From positions 1 to 8,800 of the forward strand of contig CALHSW010000003.1 of assembly GCA_938038735.1 (NCBI GenBank): 8,800 nt of DNA, written 5' to 3'. The DNA comes from an uncultured Bacteroidia bacterium. Lineage in GTDB: Bacteria; Bacteroidota; Bacteroidia; Bacteroidales; CAJPTX01. Below the pieces are notes generated by a model, which worked only from the letters and a program-made list of their open reading frames with translations, did no database searches and was not told where the DNA came from. Numbering within the stretch: the first letter of the stretch is position 1; the number at the start of each line of letters is the position of its first letter. Shown here piece by piece: positions 7,228-8,800 of the stretch. The position numbers and the translations under genes were made by a program.

Positions 7228-8091
7228 CTATTGGATTAATGAAGTCAAAAACGCGGCGTACGAACTCTTGCCCAGCTTGGCGATCGCCGCCTCGAGCTGC
7301 GCCCTACCGATGAACCCCTGCCTATAGGCTATCTCCTCGAGGCAGGCCACTGGGAGCCCCTGCCGCTCCTCGATGGTTTGGATAAAGATGGAAGCCTGCA
7401 GCAGGCTCTCCGGCGTGCCGGTGTCAAGCCAGGCCACCCCGCGGGGTAGCAGCTCTAGGCTCAGCGTCCCATCGGCGAGGTAGAGCTTGTTGAGGTCCGT
7501 GATCTCCAGCTCCCCGCGGGCAGAGGGTTTGAGCGAAGCTGCCCGGTCGCACACGCTTTCGTCGTAAAAGTATAGCCCCGTCACGGCGTGGTTCGACCGC
7601 GGTGCCTTGGGCTTCTCCTCCAGCGACAGCACCCGCCCCGCGGCGTCAATCTCCGCCACGCCGTACCGCTCGGGGTCCTTCACAGTGTAGCCGAACACCT
7701 TAGCCCCCTTCTGCAGCGCGGCGCACTGCGCCAGCTGCCGGCCGAGGCCGTAGCCGAAAAATATATTATCGCCCAGGATGAGGCATGCCGAGTCGCCCGC
7801 CAGGAATTCACGCCCGATGAGGAACGCCTGCGCCAGCCCATCGGGGCTTGGCTGCTCCGCGTAGTGCAGCTGTAGCCCCAGCTGCTCCCCGCTGCCAAAA
7901 AGTGCACGGAACTGCGGCAGGTCACGTGGCGTTGATATAATCAGAATTTCCCGCAGCCCCGCCAGCATCAGCACCGAGAGCGGGTAGTAAATCATCGGCT
8001 TGTTATACACCGGGATCAGCTGCTTTGACAGCGCCAGCGTCATTGGGTATAGCCTTGTGCCAGAGCCGCCTGCCAATATTATTCCCTTCAT
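7228..8091 (-). CDS. rfbA: Glucose-1-phosphate thymidylyltransferase
   Basis: RfbA/RmlA joins dTTP and glucose-1-phosphate to dTDP-glucose, the committed step of dTDP-L-rhamnose synthesis. The 287-residue protein has the expected length. Residues run from the nucleotide-binding signature LAGGSGTRLYP at 6-16, with Lys23 in SKQL, through LGDN at 106-109 (metal ligand Asp108), EEKP at 158-161 and GELEITDLN at 193-201 to WLDTGT at 221-226. The frame extends to a GTG at 8100, but ATG 8091 gives the canonical MKGIILAGGSG start and is preferred. It is the first gene of the operon, with a Bacteroidetes-type promoter about 80 bp upstream and a hairpin in the leader. The adjacent rfbB expected in a full rml set is absent. 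Confidence 0.96.
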   Translation of the reverse strand: MKGIILAGGSGTRLYPMTLALSKQLIPVYNKPMIYYPLSVLMLAGLREILIISTPRDLPQFRALFGSGEQLGLQLHYAEQPSPDGLAQAFLIGREFLAGDSACLILGDNIFFGYGLGRQLAQCAALQKGAKVFGYTVKDPERYGVAEIDAAGRVLSLEEKPKAPRSNHAVTGLYFYDESVCDRAASLKPSARGELEITDLNKLYLADGTLSLELLPRGVAWLDTGTPESLLQASIFIQTIEERQGLPVACLEEIAYRQGFIGRAQLEAAIAKLGKSSYAAFLTSLIQ

Positions 8092-8134
8092 ATTCGTCAC
8101 CCATTTTCGTTCATGAAACCCCTTCGCTGCGTTT

Positions 8135-8153
8135 GGCTACAAAGCTTGTAGCC
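8135..8153 (-). promoter_or_regulatory. Hairpin in the predicted rfbA leader
   Basis: This is a perfect 8-bp inverted repeat, GGCTACAA and TTGTAGCC around a three-base centre. It lies 43-62 bp upstream of the rfbA start and about 17 bp downstream of the -7 box. It would form near the 5' end of the operon transcript, where it might stabilise the mRNA, bind a protein or serve as an operator at DNA level. No U-tract follows, so it is not a simple terminator. Confidence 0.5.
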
Positions 8154-8169
8154 ATCGCAACCCTGAAGG

Positions 8170-8177
8170 CAAAGGTA
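8170..8177 (-). promoter_or_regulatory. Bacteroidetes-type -7 box of the rfbA operon promoter
   Basis: The minus strand reads TACCTTTG, an exact match to the TAnnTTTG -7 consensus of the Bacteroidetes primary sigma factor. About 19-20 bases upstream is a T-run (gatttttata) in the -33 region, where TTTG would be ideal, so the -33 element is weak. Transcription would start near 8163-8166 and give a leader of about 75 nt. Confidence 0.6.
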
Positions 8178-8205
8178 CTCTTTTTCCTGCGAGTTATAAA
8201 AATCT

Positions 8206-8485
8206 ATTGTGTCGTTCTTAGTGAGGGACGGGCGCATGCACCTAATCATTCATGGGGCATGGATTCTAGGCGCCCGAAACCTCGAAACGTCTCTGGGCTT
8301 CCACCGCTCGTCTCTCCCCGCCGTTTGGCCTTCGGGAGCCATTGAAACCATCGCGCGTTGGAGCTATACCGTCTTATGCCCTCCGCCGCGCCGCCGAGAG
8401 GCGTATAAATAGTTGATTTATAGGGATTTCCGTGTGTCGTTCCGCCCCAACCTTTCCCCCTCCAAATCCCTACCCTGTTCGCACT
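8206..8485. other. Intergenic stretch without a convincing gene
   Basis: This stretch is GC-rich and open in two overlapping frames. The minus-strand frame 8246-8506 has only a TTG start inside the palindrome, and the plus-strand frame 8209-8412 covers the same bases. Neither shows a recognisable domain or a plausible start signal. It may be a degenerate gene, a non-coding RNA or simply upstream sequence. Confidence 0.5.
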
Positions 8486-8517
8486 AAACCCAATTATTGC
8501 CGGCAATAATTGGGTTT
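8486..8517. repeat. Perfect 32-nt palindrome
   Basis: The 16-nt arm AAACCCAATTATTGCC is followed directly by its exact reverse complement with no spacer. As RNA it would form a long hairpin with a few U residues on the 3' side in either direction, so it could be a bidirectional terminator. As DNA it could be a dimeric protein-binding site or a remnant of a transposition end. Confidence 0.85.
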
Positions 8518-8707
8518 GATGGTAGTTTGGTACCTGTTTATCAGTAAGATATAGTTTCTCATTGTGTTAGAGAATGCGAATCTTTATTTGTTTGTAAATG
8601 ATTGTGCCATAGCGAAATACGAATTCACAAAACGCTTCTCCAATTATTGAGAACCCGATAGTTGAAGGGGCGCAAGGGGAAGGTGCAGCAAGGGAGGAAG
8701 CGAGAAT
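8518..8707. other. AT-richer intergenic spacer
   Basis: About 190 bp between the palindrome and the right repeat copy. CCAATTATTG at 8640-8649 repeats ten bases of the palindrome arm. No promoter, RNA gene or credible coding frame was recognised. Confidence 0.5.
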
Positions 8708-8800
8708 AGTAGGTGTATGGATGGGCGCAATAGGGGCCGTGCGGTGGGTCACGCGGGTCAGTCTTTCAGACTGGCTTGCCTTACAGGCAAGAATCCGGGG
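8708..8800 (-). repeat. Five-hairpin composite repeat, copy 3 (inverted, cut by the window end)
   Basis: Read on the minus strand, this copy matches the left-hand element. Hairpins are at 8759-8773 (CAGTCT-GAA-AGACTG) and 8776-8790 (TTGCCT-GTA-AGGCAA), and the window ends inside the CCGGGGG hairpin. The gene-facing tail 8708-8758 matches the tail of copy 2 with a few changes and small gaps. Stems are identical to the left copies. One loop base (GCA to GTA) and the two-base linker (AA to GC) differ. Confidence 0.88.

Noticed and set aside
8092..8100. GTG start for RfbA at 8100
   Set aside because: RfbA proteins canonically begin at the MKGIILAGG methionine, which is ATG 8091.
8246..8506. Minus-strand frame of 86 residues
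   Set aside because: It has only a TTG start inside the 32-nt palindrome, no domain and no ribosome site. It is kept as an unexplained block, not a gene.
8567..8752. Minus-strand frame of 61 residues starting in the right repeat
   Set aside because: The GTG start lies in the repeat, the composition is unlike a real protein, and no homologous family is recognised.

Overview
The window looks like a moderately GC-rich chromosome segment (by eye about 55-58% G+C) from a Bacteroidales bacterium. A Porphyromonas-like genome is possible, but this cannot be fixed from the sequence alone. Two things point to Bacteroidetes: a promoter with the phylum's TAnnTTTG -7 box in front of the first gene, and the rfbA-rfbC-rfbD gene order and protein character. 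No phage, plasmid, CRISPR or transposase gene was seen.

Layout. All seven convincing genes lie on the minus strand, so transcription runs from right to left. Positions 1-389 hold two direct copies, 198 bp apart, of an unusual multi-hairpin repeat. A third copy in the opposite orientation starts near 8708 and runs off the right edge, so the gene cluster is bracketed by inverted copies. Positions 8101-8707 have no convincing gene. They contain the putative operon promoter (8170-8177), an 8-bp hairpin in the predicted leader (8135-8153), a perfect 32-nt palindrome (8486-8517) and unexplained sequence.

The operon. In transcription order it is rfbA (8091-7228), rfbC (7205-6651), rfbD (6654-5800), an alpha-phosphohexomutase (5778-4045), a hybrid sensor kinase (3998-2427) and a uridine-phosphorylase-like enzyme (2405-1500). 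Gaps are 21-46 bp, and rfbC and rfbD share an ATGA stop/start. After a 185-bp gap comes nnrD (1314-385), a stand-alone NAD(P)H-hydrate dehydratase whose stop codon sits at the edge of the left repeat.

How the genes work together. The mutase can make glucose-1-phosphate. RfbA turns this into dTDP-glucose, and RfbC and RfbD carry out the last two steps to dTDP-L-rhamnose for surface polysaccharide. The dehydratase for the middle step (RfbB) is missing here and must be supplied from elsewhere. The kinase, phosphorylase and NnrD have no obvious place in rhamnose synthesis; the last two are salvage or repair functions.

The least explained signal is the repeat. Each full copy is a row of five perfect hairpins. 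Three of these close on GNA-type triloops, and the stems do not vary between copies while loops and linkers do.
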